From Parasponia andersonii (Eukaryota > Streptophyta > Magnoliopsida > Rosales > Cannabaceae), in contig JXTB01000328.1 in assembly GCA_002914805.1 (NCBI GenBank), forward strand, positions 341,620 to 405,619: a stretch of 64,000 nt of DNA, given 5' to 3'. This document shows positions 21,437 through 33,383 of the stretch, piece after piece. How positions within the stretch are numbered: position 1 is the stretch's first letter; every line of letters begins with the position of its first letter. Position numbers and translations under genes: made by a program. The notes under the pieces are model-generated. The model was not told the origin of the DNA, did not search any database, and worked only from the letters and a program-made list of their open reading frames with translations.

Positions 21437-24314
21437 TGTAACACCACCTTAGTCTAAGGTTATTAGATTAGGACGTATTATCATTGAATTCCTTAAACTT
21501 TAAAAGAAATGCGGAATATTTTTTTTTATTTAAAATAAATATTTCATTAAAGTCTCTAATAAATTCATAAAGAAAATACTAACAATAATTTGAAAGTCAT
21601 GTAAGCTAAGAAAAAAAAAATTTAAAAATATAAAATGTCATTAATAGAAAATAAAAACTAGAAAATACTCAATCAATTTAAATCTAGACCGCTAGACCAC
21701 CATGTCATCGAGTCGCCTCATCACTACCATCCGATATGCTAGTATTCATCACGTGAAAAAATATTAAATAATATAATGAGCTAAAAACTCAGTAAGTAAA
21801 CCACAATGCACACAATTGATGAGGCATGCTTTAGTTATTTTCTAAATTATGTTCTTTGTGATCTTCTTATAACTTTGAAGACTTTTCATTTTAATACATG
21901 AGAGCCCTCAATGTAATGCCTAAGCTTTTGATAACCAGTAGGCCGTGATTGCTGAACCAGTTTTTACTTTGCTACCGACTTCTTGGTAGAATCATATTAG
22001 AGGTATAAAGTGAGTGTACCTAGCCTATGTAGATACACACAGATTAATGATCCCGAAAAGGCCCTATCATCCCCAGAGTCAAAATCATACGGGGCACCTC
22101 CCTAATATAGTCTATTATCATTTATCCTTGGTGGGTACGCCGTATCTTTGGTGGGTACGCCGGTTCTCCGCTTCCCGTGCCCACTCAGCCCTCTAGACAT
22201 AGATACACACCAATTTCTTTAAAATATTACTTTTTAAAATCTTTAATTAATTTAGAAAGATCGTTCCATTGTAGACTATTGTTCTTTTGAAACATACTAT
22301 TTTATAAAATAATATCATGCATATGGATAACCATGCCTCACGTAAAATAATATGTTATATATCATTAATTTCCACGTAAAACACATATAACATATAATTT
22401 TACAATGTAAAATATATAAACAATTAAAGTAATTAAGTATGGTTTACTTACTTTAAGTCCAAGCGAAAATAAAAAGTCAAGAAAAGTGAGAATGTCCTCC
22501 AAATGCTTACGACGTACGTGCCCCGCCAACATCATCGGTATTATAAATGTAAATTTGCTTAATTTATTTTTCTTATTTCAATAAAATTTATTGAAAGATT
22601 ATTTTATCTTTGGTGCACTTAAGATGAACATAATTTATGTATAAAACTGAAAATATCAAATATAATCAACATCTCATACAATAATCCCACTGACAATTTC
22701 ATAGAATACGCTTCTAGTTTGGAACTCCGAAAATTTGTACAAAACAATAACTAAAACTGATAGCTGCTCATATAAAAATTATATGTCATTACTCACCAAT
22801 CAGTTTGATGTGAAAATTTCACAAAAACATTCTTAACACAATATTTTACTATAAAAAATTAAAATAAATCATAGAATACGTTTAAAAATAATATTTATGT
22901 ATTTTTCGAGTTTAAACACAAAATCTGTCAATTTTGTTTGTATTCTGACTAACAGGAACAAAAGGATTTATTTTTCCTACAGAAAAAATATTTATATACT
23001 AAAACCTCTTAAAGACATATTAGACATATAGAAATATAAGTAGAAATTTTTTATTGGCTCAAAAAGTGACGTTAACTAATTATTCATAATTTTTAACCAA
23101 CCTCTTATAAAACTGTCAGCACCAAATCATAACAGTACATAAACAATTTAGAAAATCATGAACAATAATCTATTAAAAAAAATTACCTATAAATTTTACA
23201 GTGATTATATAACATATCCAAAAATATACCCTACAAATATTAGATCATGGAGAGTTCTATTAAAATAATATAAAATCTGGAATATCAGAAAAGTGTTTAT
23301 TGACAGATTTTCCGCATACTGACAATGTGTAATCAAAAATTTATTATTATTTGCTTAAAATACTATTAGTTCCGAAACTTTTTGAGACTAAATTAGACAT
23401 CTCCAGAAAGATATTCGAAAGAAGAGTACAAAAATAAACTTCGAGCTACTTATAAAAATTCATAGAACACAGAGATCAGTTTTATTAGAAGATAAAACAG
23501 TGACATGTTTCTGCTAAAGAACATTAAAATCACAAAATATTCAATAAAATTATATTTAATCACATAAATACAGTAAATTAAGACTCATTATCATATCTTT
23601 AGAAAAATTAATAAATATACAATCGAAAAAAGTATGTATAGAAATTTTACCTGCAAATCAAATAAGAGTGATAAAAATCTTGAAATTCTTGAACTTAGAC
23701 TTCTCGATTTAAAAAAAATTTAAAGATGAAGAAATAGGCAAGGATGATACTTAGAGAATTTCTTTCTGAGTTTTTAGAGAGATAAGAAAGAGGTAGAGGT
23801 GGTTAGGGTTTTGAGAAGAATAGAAATATAAATATCAATATATATATACTCGACATCCCATTAATAATATGTTTCCCTTTTTTCTATTTTTCTTTTTATG
23901 TTATTTTATTGTTATTATTTTTTTTTATAAGTCATATAAATTACTCACGGCAGCCTTCCCTTTTTTTTTTTAAGTTTAATTTATATATAAATATATATCT
24001 ATATCTATTTTCTATTTAAATATTAATTTATATATAAATATATGTGTTATATGAAATTCAAAAATAGAATAATAGCATAAATGAATTTTTTTTTTCACAC
24101 AACACTTAAATTAAAATTAAATACAACATTGTTTCAATTAAATATTAATAACATTAATGACAACAATTACTTATTTAAACAACTTCAAATAGATACATTA
24201 ATAATATTATTTAGACCATTTTTTTTATTATTATTATTTTAAGAATCTACAAAAATTTTAGTAGGCATGTAAGACAATTAGATTCATAGTGCACTTATAA
24301 CAAAATATAAATGA
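21437..24314 (-). mobile_element. 3' LTR of element D (left part; end hidden in assembly gap)
   Basis: Aligns base for base with 28849-31700. The last ~210 bases of the LTR (matching 31704-31910) and the polypurine tract are missing at the N run. A 20-bp unit, TATC(C/T)TTGGTGGGTACGCCG, is doubled at 22123-22162 but single in the other LTR. No gene is present; T-rich and TA-rich low-complexity runs lie at 23860-24060. Confidence 0.88.
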
Positions 24315-24366
24315 NNNNNNNNNNNNNNNNNNNNNNNNNNNNNNNNNNNNNNNNNNNNNNNNNNNN
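24315..24366. other. assembly gap (52 N) inside element D
   Basis: The left flank is LTR ~210 bp short of its end; the right flank is integrase C-terminus ending '..SLSSVHNVF'. The expected chromodomain (about 250 bp in related elements), polypurine tract and LTR end cannot fit in 52 bases, so the gap length is not real. Confidence 0.9.
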
Positions 24367-25485
24367 GGAATACATTATGCACACTCGATAATGATGGAGG
24401 TAATGCTAATCTATACGCCAGATCACCCACTCGCTCTAGTATCTCAAAAGGTCCAATGAAACGACGATTTAGCTTACCCTTCAATCTGAATCTCATCACT
24501 CTTTTCATAGGTGCTACTTTCAAAAAGACCATATCTCCCACTGTAAATTCCAAAGGTTTCTTTCTTTTATCTGCATAACTTTCTGTCGACTTTGTGCTAT
24601 CTTCATACGTTGCCAGATCTTATCAACCACCTCAGCTGTTTGTTGTACACTGTCTGGACCTATCAACTTCCGTTCTCCTATTTCATCCCAATGTACAGGG
24701 GATCTACATTTTCTTCCATATAAAGCCTCATATGGCGCCATTCCAATGGTGGAATGAAAACTGTTATTATAAGAGAACTCCACTAAAGGTAAGAACTTAC
24801 CCCAAGAACCTTGGAAATTGATCACACAGGCTCTTAACATATCTTCCAATGTCTGGATAGTTCTCTCTGATTTACTATCAGTCTGAGGGTGAAATGCTGC
24901 GCTAAATCTTAACTGCGTTCCCATAGCCTTATGCAAACTTTTCCAAAAGATAGATGTAAACTTTTGATCTCTATCTGAAACTATCTACAAGAGTACTCCG
25001 TGCAGCCTCACTATCTCTGCGACATATAACTCTGCATATTGGTCTGTGCTAAAGGTCTTCTTAACTGGTAAAAAGTGGGCTGATTTTGTAAGTCGATCCA
25101 CTATCACCCAAATCGAATTATATCCCTTTTGAGTCCTAGGTAAACCAAGTACAAAATCCATTCACACATGCTCTCATTTCCATTCCGGAATCAAAAGTGG
25201 TTGTAACAGACCAGAAGGTCGTTGGTGCTCTATCTTTACCTGCTGGCAAGTCAGACAATGTTCAATGAATTCTGCTATATCCTTTCTCATACCAACCCAC
25301 CAATAATGATTGCTCAAATCTCGAAATATTTTAGTACCTCCTGGATGGATAGAATAAGGAGTATAATGAGCTTCGTTCATAATCTCCTTCTTTAATTCTT
25401 CATCGTTGGGTACATACAACCTCTTATTATACCTCAACGCTCTATCTTCGGAAATTACCAACTTAGGACGTTTTTCTAGTTGCAT
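24367..25485 (-). pseudogene. chromovirus integrase (element D)
   Basis: The zinc module is intact at about 25245-25375: 'AHYTPYSIHPGGTKIFRDL', 'YWWVGMRKDIAEFIEHCLTCQQ' (H-H-C-C). The core follows: 'SIWVIVDRLTKSAHFLPV' (first D), 'VSDRDQKFTSIFWK' (second D), '[18 protein letters not shown]' (E), so the D,D,E triad is traceable. Stops occur at about 25170 and 24985. C-terminal: 'SPVHWDEIGERKLIGP', a frameshift near 24550, then 'PFEILERVGDLAYRLALPP'. The chromodomain is lost in the gap. Probably inactive. Confidence 0.87.
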
Positions 25486-25486
25486 G

Positions 25487-26083
25487 TCACCTTTTAACTT
25501 TGGTAATCATCGAATCATTCGATTGAGCAATTTTAATTCTTTCCATGATAGTTGGTTTTATTGATAAAGTAGCAAAATGTCCTAGTTCCCTTTTTAATAC
25601 CAGCTCTAAATCAAATTTCTGGATCTCATTCCTTAAAGGAATAGAGGTACCCTGCAAGATCGAAAGATTTCCAATAGTCTTTCTACTCAGTGCATCTACA
25701 ACCACATTCGCCTTTCCTGGGTGGTAGTTAATCACACAGTCGTAATCCTTTACTAATTCTAACCATCGACGTTGTTGCATATTCAACTTTTTTTGTGTGA
25801 ATAAGTACTTCAAACTTTTATGGTCTGTGAAGATTTCACACTTGGCTCCATATAAATAGTGCCTCCAAATCTTGAGAGCAAACACAATAGCTACTAACTC
25901 AAGATCATGGGTGGGATAATTCTTTTCGTAAATCTTCAACTGTCGTGATGCATAAGCAATTACTTTACCATGCTGCATTAAAACATAACCCAAACCAAGC
26001 TTGGATGCGTCACTATAAATAACAAACCCTTCAGTACCCGCAGGGATAGCTAAAACTAGCGCTGATATTAATCGTCGCTTCAA
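25487..26083 (-). pseudogene. chromovirus RNase H and linker (element D)
   Basis: A 198-codon open stretch: '[18 protein letters not shown]', '[21 protein letters not shown]', '[22 protein letters not shown]', '[22 protein letters not shown]' and 'VVDALSRKT'. Catalytic Asp (YSDAS), Glu (THDLELV) and Asp (FTDHKSL) are all kept, so the domain itself looks intact. It is cut from RT by a one-base shift near 26083 and from integrase by a stop at 25487. Confidence 0.88.
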
Positions 26084-27078
26084 TTCTTGAAAACTCTTTC
26101 ACACTTGTCAGACCAGTGGAACTTGACATTTTTCCTAGTCAATTGTGTCAAAGGAAAAGCAATTCGGAAAAATCTTTCCACAAAACGACGATAATAACCA
26201 GCCAAACCCAGAAAGCTACAAACCTCACCTACATTTTTCGGTAGGAGCCAACTTTTGATAGCTTCAACTTTACTAGGGTCTTTGGCTATACCTTCCTTGA
26301 AAATGATATGGCCAAGAAACGGTACACGATCTAGCCAAAACTCACACTTCTTGAATTTAGCATATAATTGCTTCTCATGGAGGATGTCAAGAACTAATCT
26401 CAAGTGTCGCTCATGCTCCGTCATAGAGCGTGAATACACCAAAATGTCATCAATGAAAACGATCACAAATTGGTCTAAGTATTCCTTGAACACTCTATTT
26501 ATTAGGTCCATAAATGGAGCTAGGGCATTAATCAAACCCAATGGCATAACCAAGAACTCATAATGCCCATACCTTGAACGAAAATTAGTCTTAGACACAT
26601 CGTCTTCTTTAACCTTCATCTGATGATAACCTGATCATAGGTCTATTTTAGAGAAATGGCTAGCACCTTGTAGTTGGTCAAACAAATCTTCAATTTGAGG
26701 CAATGGGTACTTATTTTTAATTGTGACCTTATTCAGTTCATGATAATCGATGGACAATCTCAAGGACCCATCTTTCTTCTTGACAAATAGGACTGGAGTA
26801 CCCCATGGAGAATAACTTGGTCGGATAAATTCCTTATCTAGTAACTCTTGAACTTGCGTCTTGAGTTCCTTCAACTCCGCAGGTGCCATATGATACGGTG
26901 CCTTTGATATTGGAGTAGTACCAGGTATCAAGTCAATCTTAAATGCAATCTCTCGATCTGGTGGTAACCTAGGCAAATCATCAGGGAAAACATCTGGGTA
27001 CTCACACACAACTGGCACGTCCTCTACTTCCAATCTTCTTTTGAGGCATCCAAAATTGAAGCTACATATCCCATACAA
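26080..27078 (-). pseudogene. chromovirus reverse transcriptase (element D)
   Basis: The N-terminal piece (27078-26638) has '[21 protein letters not shown]', '[20 protein letters not shown]', '[20 protein letters not shown]' and 'HFSKIDL'. A TGA (26635-26637) replaces the Arg of the family's DLRSGYHQ, a single CGA-to-TGA change. The second piece (26619-26080) has '[18 protein letters not shown]' and the catalytic '[13 protein letters not shown]' (D-D intact), then '[20 protein letters not shown]'. With only one nonsense and flanking shifts, this is the best preserved RT in the window. Confidence 0.88.
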
Positions 27079-27499
27079 CCTTTATTGAGCATTCGTCGTG
27101 CTTTCATTGCAGAGATAATAGGAATACATAGCATGGGTTTTGAACCACTAAAACTAAAGCTTGGCTCATTCAAGGGATTAAATGCCATGACTTGATCATG
27201 ACAATCTATGTTAGCACAGTACTTACTAAGCCAATCCATCCCCAGTATGATGTCGAAGTCATGGAATCCAAGAATTAAAATATCAGCAAACAAAGTGTGT
27301 CTTCCAAACTTGATTGTACAGGCTCCTAAGATGCTTCTTGATTCCATTATATCTCCTGACGGGATGGATATGCTAACCCAGGTGTTTGATGGTATGAATG
27401 TCCTATTCAATTTCTTAGCAAAGTTGCTATTAATGAAAGAATGAGTAGCCCCTGAATCTATAAGTACTTTTGCAGACAAGCCATAAATATCTATAACAC
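27024..27499 (-). pseudogene. chromovirus aspartic protease (element D)
   Basis: It reads 'VIDIYGLSAKVLIDSGATHSF' (active-site D-S-G), 'NRTFIPSNTWVSISIPSGDIM', 'FADILILGFHDFDIILGMDWL' and '[20 protein letters not shown]'. The frame is open to 27024, but a one-base shift near 27035 separates it from RT. Its 5' boundary lies at an intron-like segment; when that is left out, the Gag reading '..PSVVTG' joins directly to 'VIDIYG..', matching '..PSIITGEIFIFG' in F. Confidence 0.87.
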
Positions 27500-27564
27500 C
27501 TATTACAAATAATAAACAAATAATTAAGCAATATAACAACTATAAGTTAAAGTAATAAGAGTAC
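27500..27564 (-). other. putative 65-bp GT-AG intron between gag and protease of element D
   Basis: On the minus strand the segment begins ACAG|GTACTC and ends TTTGTAATAG|GTG. It is very AT-rich, has in-frame stops, and contains TTAAT (YTNAY branch-site type) about 25 bases before the AG. Exon 1 ends after codon base 1 and exon 2 starts at codon base 2, so exact removal restores one reading frame (phase 1). The matching place in C, E, F and H has no such segment. Splicing is inferred; a chance insertion is the alternative. At 65 bases it is at the short end for plant introns. Confidence 0.5.
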
Positions 27565-28615
27565 CTGTAACTACAGAAGGTGTATCCTCCGCTTCCCTTT
27601 GAGTCATGGTATAAACTCGGGCTTGAGTCTTCATTTGACCACCGGAGTTATCACTAGTCAATGCTTGGCCCATTCTACAGTAATGAGAGATATGTCCAGG
27701 TTTATCACATTTATAGCATATATTGGTTCCCATATGACACTCCCCTCGATGCTCCTTACCACACTTAGGGCATGTAGTTTTCTGCTGCTTATCACGATCA
27801 TCTCTAGTGTTGTTATTATTCCCTTGCTCATGCTTTCTTTTCTGATTTTGTCCCTTGTTCTTCCAAAATTTTGACTTTTCACTGCCACTATTATTGTTTG
27901 CTTGCTGAGCTTTGAACTCTTCTCGTGCCATCAGTTGTGTTCTCTCTACTAAGAGTGCCTTACTCACTACTACATTATATGAATTAAGTTCAAACAGAAT
28001 GACAGCCTGTTCAATTTGGGGTTCTAAACCCTCTTCAAACCGTCGAACTCTACTAGCCTCAGTTGTCACTAGTGTAGGAGCAAACTTAGCTAAACAGGCA
28101 AACTCTGCCTCAGACTCAGTGACTGACTTATTTCTTTGCTCCAATTGTGTGAATTCTCTCTCTTTCTGTTGTTGAACACTTTTTGGAAAATACTTTTCAT
28201 AAAAAGTATCTCAAAACATAGCCCAAGTGAAGGGTGCAACATTTCCCTCATGTTGACGTTGAATCAATAGCCACCAGTCATATGCATCTCCTTGAAGCAT
28301 GTATGCAGCATGTGATACTTTGTCCCTATCTGCGCAATTGAGCACAGCAAAAGCTTTTTCCATCTCAGCTAACCATTTTTCAGCTTTAAATGGTTTAGTA
28401 GTGCTTTCAAAGGATGGAGGAGATAACTTCTTAAATTCAGAAATAGTACTTAGCAATCTCTGTTGAGTAGGTGCTCCTTGTTGCATCTGTCCAAGAGTTA
28501 CAATTGCTTGCATAAATGCTCCCACTATTAGTGGGGTTTCAGGGGGCACGTTTTTGTCAATAGGGTTCGCCTCTTGATTCTCATTATTCCATGACCTAGT
28601 ACTTGGTCCAGCCAT
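27565..28615 (-). pseudogene. chromovirus gag (element D), one internal stop
   Basis: Starts at ATG 28615 (MAGPSTRSWNNENQEANPID). Retrotrans_gag text: 'LSPPSFESTTKPFKAEKWLAE', 'VSHAAYMLQGDAYDWWLLI'. A single TGA at 28211-28213, where the family has a Trp or Tyr, splits it. The second part has 'FAPTLVTTEASRVRRFEEGL' and 'LVERTQLMAREEFKAQQ', then an intact zinc knuckle CYKCDKPGHISHYC preceded by a CPKCGKEHRGEC motif. Ends 'TQREAEDTPSVVTG' at the intron-like segment. Apart from the TGA the Gag is nearly intact. Confidence 0.87.
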
Positions 28616-28830
28616 TCTTAGCTAAAGAGAAAAGAAGAGCCGTAGTTTTTGTAACCCCGTTATGCCCAAACTATGAAATACTAAATGTATACACATATAA
28701 TCTTCATAGAATGAACAAACAATATAATTTAAATAAAATAATACATTTAATATTACCAGATGGCAGCGAATCGACTCTCGGTGACATGATGTAGTAGTCT
28801 AGAAAAGTCTACAGAATCATTTAAAACCAT

Positions 28831-28842
28831 GCTATGATACCA
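28831..28842 (-). other. primer binding site of element D
   Basis: On the minus strand TGGTATCATAGC, one change from the initiator-Met tRNA site, six bases after the 5' LTR end. Confidence 0.82.
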
Positions 28843-28848
28843 TTTTTC

Positions 28849-31800
28849 TATAACACCACCTTAGTCTAAGGTAATTAGATTAGGAGGTATTATCATTGAA
28901 TTCCTTAAACTTTAAAAGAAATACAGAATATTTTTTTTTATTTGAAATAAAAATCTCATTAAAGTCTCTAATAAATTCATAAAGAAAATACTAACAATAA
29001 TTTGAAAGTCATGTAAGCTAAGGAAAAAAAAATTTTAAAAATATAAAATGTCATTAATAGAAAATAAAAACTAGAAAATATTCAATCAATTTAAATTTAG
29101 ACCACTAGACCACCATGTCGTCGAGTCACCTCATCACTACCATCCGATATGCTACTATTCATCACCTGAAAAAATGTTAAATAATATAATGAGCTAAAAG
29201 CCCAGTAAGTAAAGCACAATGCACATAATTGAGAAGGCATGCTTTAGTTATTTTCTAAATTATGTTCTTTGTGATCTTCTTATATCTTTGAAGACTTTTC
29301 ATTTTAATCCTTAGGAGCGCTCAGTGTAATGCCTAAGCTTTTGGTAACCAGTGGGCCGTGATTGCTGAACCAGTTTTTACTTTGCTACTGACTCCTTGGT
29401 AGAACCATATTAGAGGTATAAAGTGAGTATACCTAGCTTATGTAGCCACACACACATTAATGATCCCGAAAAGGGCCTATCGTCTCCAGAGTTAAAATCA
29501 TATGGGGAACCTCCCTAATATAGTCTATTATCATTTATCCTTGGTGGGTACGTCGGTCCCCCGCGTCCCGTGCCCACTCAACCCTCTAGACATAGACACA
29601 CACCAATTTCTTTAAAATCTTACTTTTCAAAATGTTTAATTAATTTAGAAAAATCATTCCTATGTAAACTATTGTTCTTTTGAAACATACCATTTTATAA
29701 AATAATTTCATGCATATGGATGACCATGCCTCCTGTAAAATAATATGTTATATGTTATCAATTTCCACATAAAACACATATAACACATAATTAAACAATG
29801 TAAAACATATAAATAATTAAAGCAGTTAAGTATGGTTTACTTACTTTAAGTCCAAGCGAAAATAAAAAGTCAAGAAAAGTGAGAATGGCCTCCGAATACT
29901 TACGACGTACGTTCCCCGCCTACATCATCGGTATTATAAATACAAATTTACTTAATTTATTTTTCTTATTTCAATAAAATTTCTCGAAAGATTATTTTAT
30001 CTTTGATCCACTTAAGATGAACATAATTTATGTATAAAACTGAAAATATCAAATATAATCAATATCTCATACAATAATCCCACTGACAATTTCATAGAAT
30101 ACAGTTGTAGTTGGGAACTCCGAAAATTTGTACAAAACAATAACTAAAACTGACAGCTGCTCATATAAAAATTATATCTCATTACTCATCAATCAATTGA
30201 CGTAAAAATTTTACAAAAACATTCTTAACACAATATTTTACTATACAAAATTAAAAGAAATCATAGAACACACTTAAAAATAATATTTATGTATTTTTAG
30301 ATTTTAAACATAGAATCCATCAATTTCGTTTGTTTTCTGACTAATAGGTATAAAACGATTTATTTCTCCTACTAAAATAATATTTATATACCGAAACCTC
30401 TTAGAAATATATTAGACATATAGAAACATATCTAAAAATTTTTTATTGGCTCAAAAAGTGACGTTAACTAATTATTCATAATTTATAACCATCCTCTTAT
30501 AAAACTATCAGCACCAAATCATAACAGTACATAAACAATTTAGAAAGTCATGAACAATAATCTATTAAGACAAATTATCTATAAATTTTACAGTGCTTAT
30601 ATAACATATCCAAAAATATACCCTACAAATATTAGATCATGGAGAGTTCTATAAAAATAATATAAAATCTAGAATCTCAGAAAAGTGTTTATTGACAGAT
30701 TTTCAGCACACTGACAATGTGTAATCAAAACTTTATTATTATTTGATTAAAATACTATTAGTTCCGAAAATGTTTGAGACTAAACTAGACATCTCCACAA
30801 ACATCTACAAAAAAGAAGAGTACAAAAATAAATTTCGAACTATTTATAACAATTCGTAGAACAGAGATCAGTTTTATAAGTAGATAAAACAGTGACATGT
30901 TTATGCTAAAAAATATTAAAATCACAAAATAATCAATAAAATTATATTTAATCACATAAACACAGTAAATTAAGACTCATTATCATATCTTTAGAAAATT
31001 AATAAATATACATTTGGAAAAAGCATGTATAGAGATTTTACCCGCAAATTAAATAAGAGTGATAAAAATCTTGAAATTCTTGGACTTAGACTTCTCTTGG
31101 AGATTTAAAAAAATTTAAAGATGAAGAAATAGACAAGGATGATACTTAGAGAATTTCTTTCTGAGTTTTTAGAGAGATGAGAAAGAGGTAGAGGTGGCTA
31201 GGGTTTTGAGGTATAAATATCAATATATATATACTTGAAATCCCATTAATAATATGTTTCCCTTTTTCCTATTTTTCTTTTTATGTTATTTTAATTTTTT
31301 TTATTATTTTTTTTATAGGTCATATAAATGACTCACGGTAGCCTTCCCTTTTTTTTGTTTTTTTTTTAAGTTTAATTTTTATATATATATATATATCTAA
31401 TTTCTATTTAAATATTAATTTATATATAAATATATGTGTTATATGAAATTCAAAAATAGAATAATCGCATAAATGATTTTTTTTTTACACGGCACTTAAA
31501 TTAAAATTAAATACCACATTGTGTCAATTAAATATTAATAACATTAATGACAACAATTACTTATTTAAATAACTTCAAATAAATATATTAATAATATTAT
31601 TTACACCCTTTTGTTTTATTATTATTTTAAGAATCTACAAAAATTTTAGTAGGCATGTAAGACAATTAGATTCATAGTGCACTCATAACAAAATATAAAT
31701 GACAAATAAAAATTCTCAATATGCAGTAAATGTAAACTTTACGTTATAATTTTAAATCAGGGCACGTAAACATCGATCGAGCACTGTTGGACATTATCAC

Positions 31801-31910
31801 TGCATAGAATCAAGTTAGGCACAAATACTATATAAATTAAATAATAGTAAATGCAATTAATAACAAGTAACACTTAGCAATTCTAGGGCATTCTAATTAT
31901 GGGTGTTACA
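28849..31910 (-). mobile_element. 5' LTR of element D
   Basis: On the minus strand it starts TGTAACACCCATAATTAG and ends near GGTGGTGTTATA (the terminal TGTAACA of the other copy has a G-to-A change here, in plus-strand terms). Length 3062 bp. On the minus strand, TA-rich runs around 31220-31240, followed downstream by AACCCTAGCCACCTC, could be the promoter region. Contains T- and TA-rich simple sequence at 31290-31400. No gene. Confidence 0.88.
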
Positions 31911-31915
31911 AAATA
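31911..31915 (+). repeat. target site duplication of element D, right copy
   Basis: AAATA, identical to 21432-21436. Confidence 0.9.
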
Positions 31916-32690
31916 TGAGTGGGAGTGAATGGTCCTTGTATTTTTGTGGGAGTTAGACGTGAAAATTGGTCGAATTTGTGTTCTTTGTGGCAGACCAACA
32001 GAGTGTCGCGATGCTTTGTTAACAATGCCGTGGCGCTGAGTGCTCAGGAAAAACTTCCAGTTCCTCAAGTTCTGCAATGTCCCCCGGGTACTTTCAAAGA
32101 AAAATTTAAAGAAAACTACGTTCAAAAAATTCCAAAAAAAAATTGAGGAAGTGTTGTGACGCTATCGGTTCTTGTCAAAGGACCAGAATCCGTGTTTCCC
32201 TTTCATTCCAATCTGTCCACCTCCCGACCCAGCTCCACTATTTGCTTTCAAAAATCAAAAGAACCCTTCAATCTACCTCTCTCATCCCTTTCTTTCACCC
32301 TAATCATAAAGATTTGGAGAATCTCATGATTTCTACGCACCTATTTTCCCTTGTTCCAGTATTGAAGAGCTCAAGCATCTCCTAATTACTAAGAGAGTTC
32401 TTGCTTCAATTCTAGTGGACTCTTTGGGTACATTCACAATTGGTTTTGCTCTCTTTCTCATTGAGTATTATTAAATTGGATGCTTGCCATAGAATTGAGA
32501 AAGGTTGGTATTGCACAAATGGAGTGTACACACAAAGTGTTTGGTGAAATTCCCAGTAGGGATTAACTTCTACTCAATATTGAAGAGTGGCTTTTGTAGA
32601 GTTCCTGGCTCATTATTTGGGTAGCTAGTTTTTAGGTTGTGAGTTTAGAAGATTAAAGACTTTGTGACTTTGAAAGCTAATTAGGGTATT
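31916..32690 (+). other. Athila element B, 3' non-coding region continued
   Basis: It continues the Athila tail after element D. Less AT-rich than its surroundings, with a GTCGCGATGC motif near 32005 of the kind seen in Athila 3' regions, and many C/T-rich stretches. No long open frame, membrane segment or env-like protein is visible; frames of 75 and 80 aa are chance. The 3' LTR of B was not identified. It stops at 32690 where the LTR of E begins. Confidence 0.5.
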
Positions 32691-33383
32691 TATGATACCC
32701 CAAATTTTTTATTGACACTCAATTCTTCGTATAATTAAAGAGCCAGTAATAACATAATTGTATAAGATTTATCTTTATATGTATTAATATATTTATATGT
32801 GTGAAATTTCGAGAATTTATTTTAGTATATTTGTTATTTTTATAATCTTTGTTTATGAAGTGACCTTTGCAGTGAAATGCTCCAAAAAGGCTCTTTGGAA
32901 CAAGTTTTGATGTGTATTAAACCAATTAATAAGATGTTATATATTTGCATTTTGGTTAACTATTAGTATTATTTTATGTCTTTTCTTTTTACATGGTTAA
33001 AGTGATTTTGGATTAAAATATTGATTTAAGAAACTGATTATTTACATGTCTCATAATTTTTATTCTTGTTTTATAAGCTTAGTGGACATAATTTTGTCTC
33101 TTTGCTGAATTGTTATGTTAAATTTTATTATTATTTTATTAGTTTAAAACATTTTTTTACATAAAAATATTTGGTTATATGTATAATAATTAAGTCGGTT
33201 ATTGACCTCATCCACTAATACGATCTACCCACACACAAAATTAATATAGTTATGCTCCACTGACTCCACTGACCACTTCTCTCTCTCATCTTATATTTCT
33301 TTCCTTGGAATAATTGAGAGAGTTATTGTTTTGCCATTAGTTTCATTAGGACAAGAAGATAAGTTGTCCTCTAACTAATTAGA

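Larger units (their letters stand above)
21437..31910 (-). mobile_element. chromovirus D (Ty3/gypsy), youngest and best preserved element, nested in Athila element B
   Basis: A full-length insertion read on the minus strand: 5' LTR 28849-31910, primer site, gag, protease, RT, RNase H, integrase, then an assembly gap in place of the chromodomain, then 3' LTR from 21437. Ends are a perfect inverted TGTAACACC...GGTGTTACA with a perfect 5-bp target duplication. LTRs differ at about 18 of the first ~330 positions. It has few lesions: one TGA in gag, one TGA in RT, and several single-base shifts and stops in RNase H/integrase. Confidence 0.92.

Noticed and set aside
23860-24060. Origin-like or matrix-attachment AT-rich run
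   Set aside because: The same T/TA-rich run is in both D LTRs; low-complexity LTR sequence explains it.
25545-28175. Several plus-strand frames of 60-102 aa
   Set aside because: Shadows of the minus-strand Gag-Pol of D.
31919-32385. 75- and 80-aa plus-strand frames as an Athila env
   Set aside because: Too short, no signal peptide or membrane segment, no env motif.
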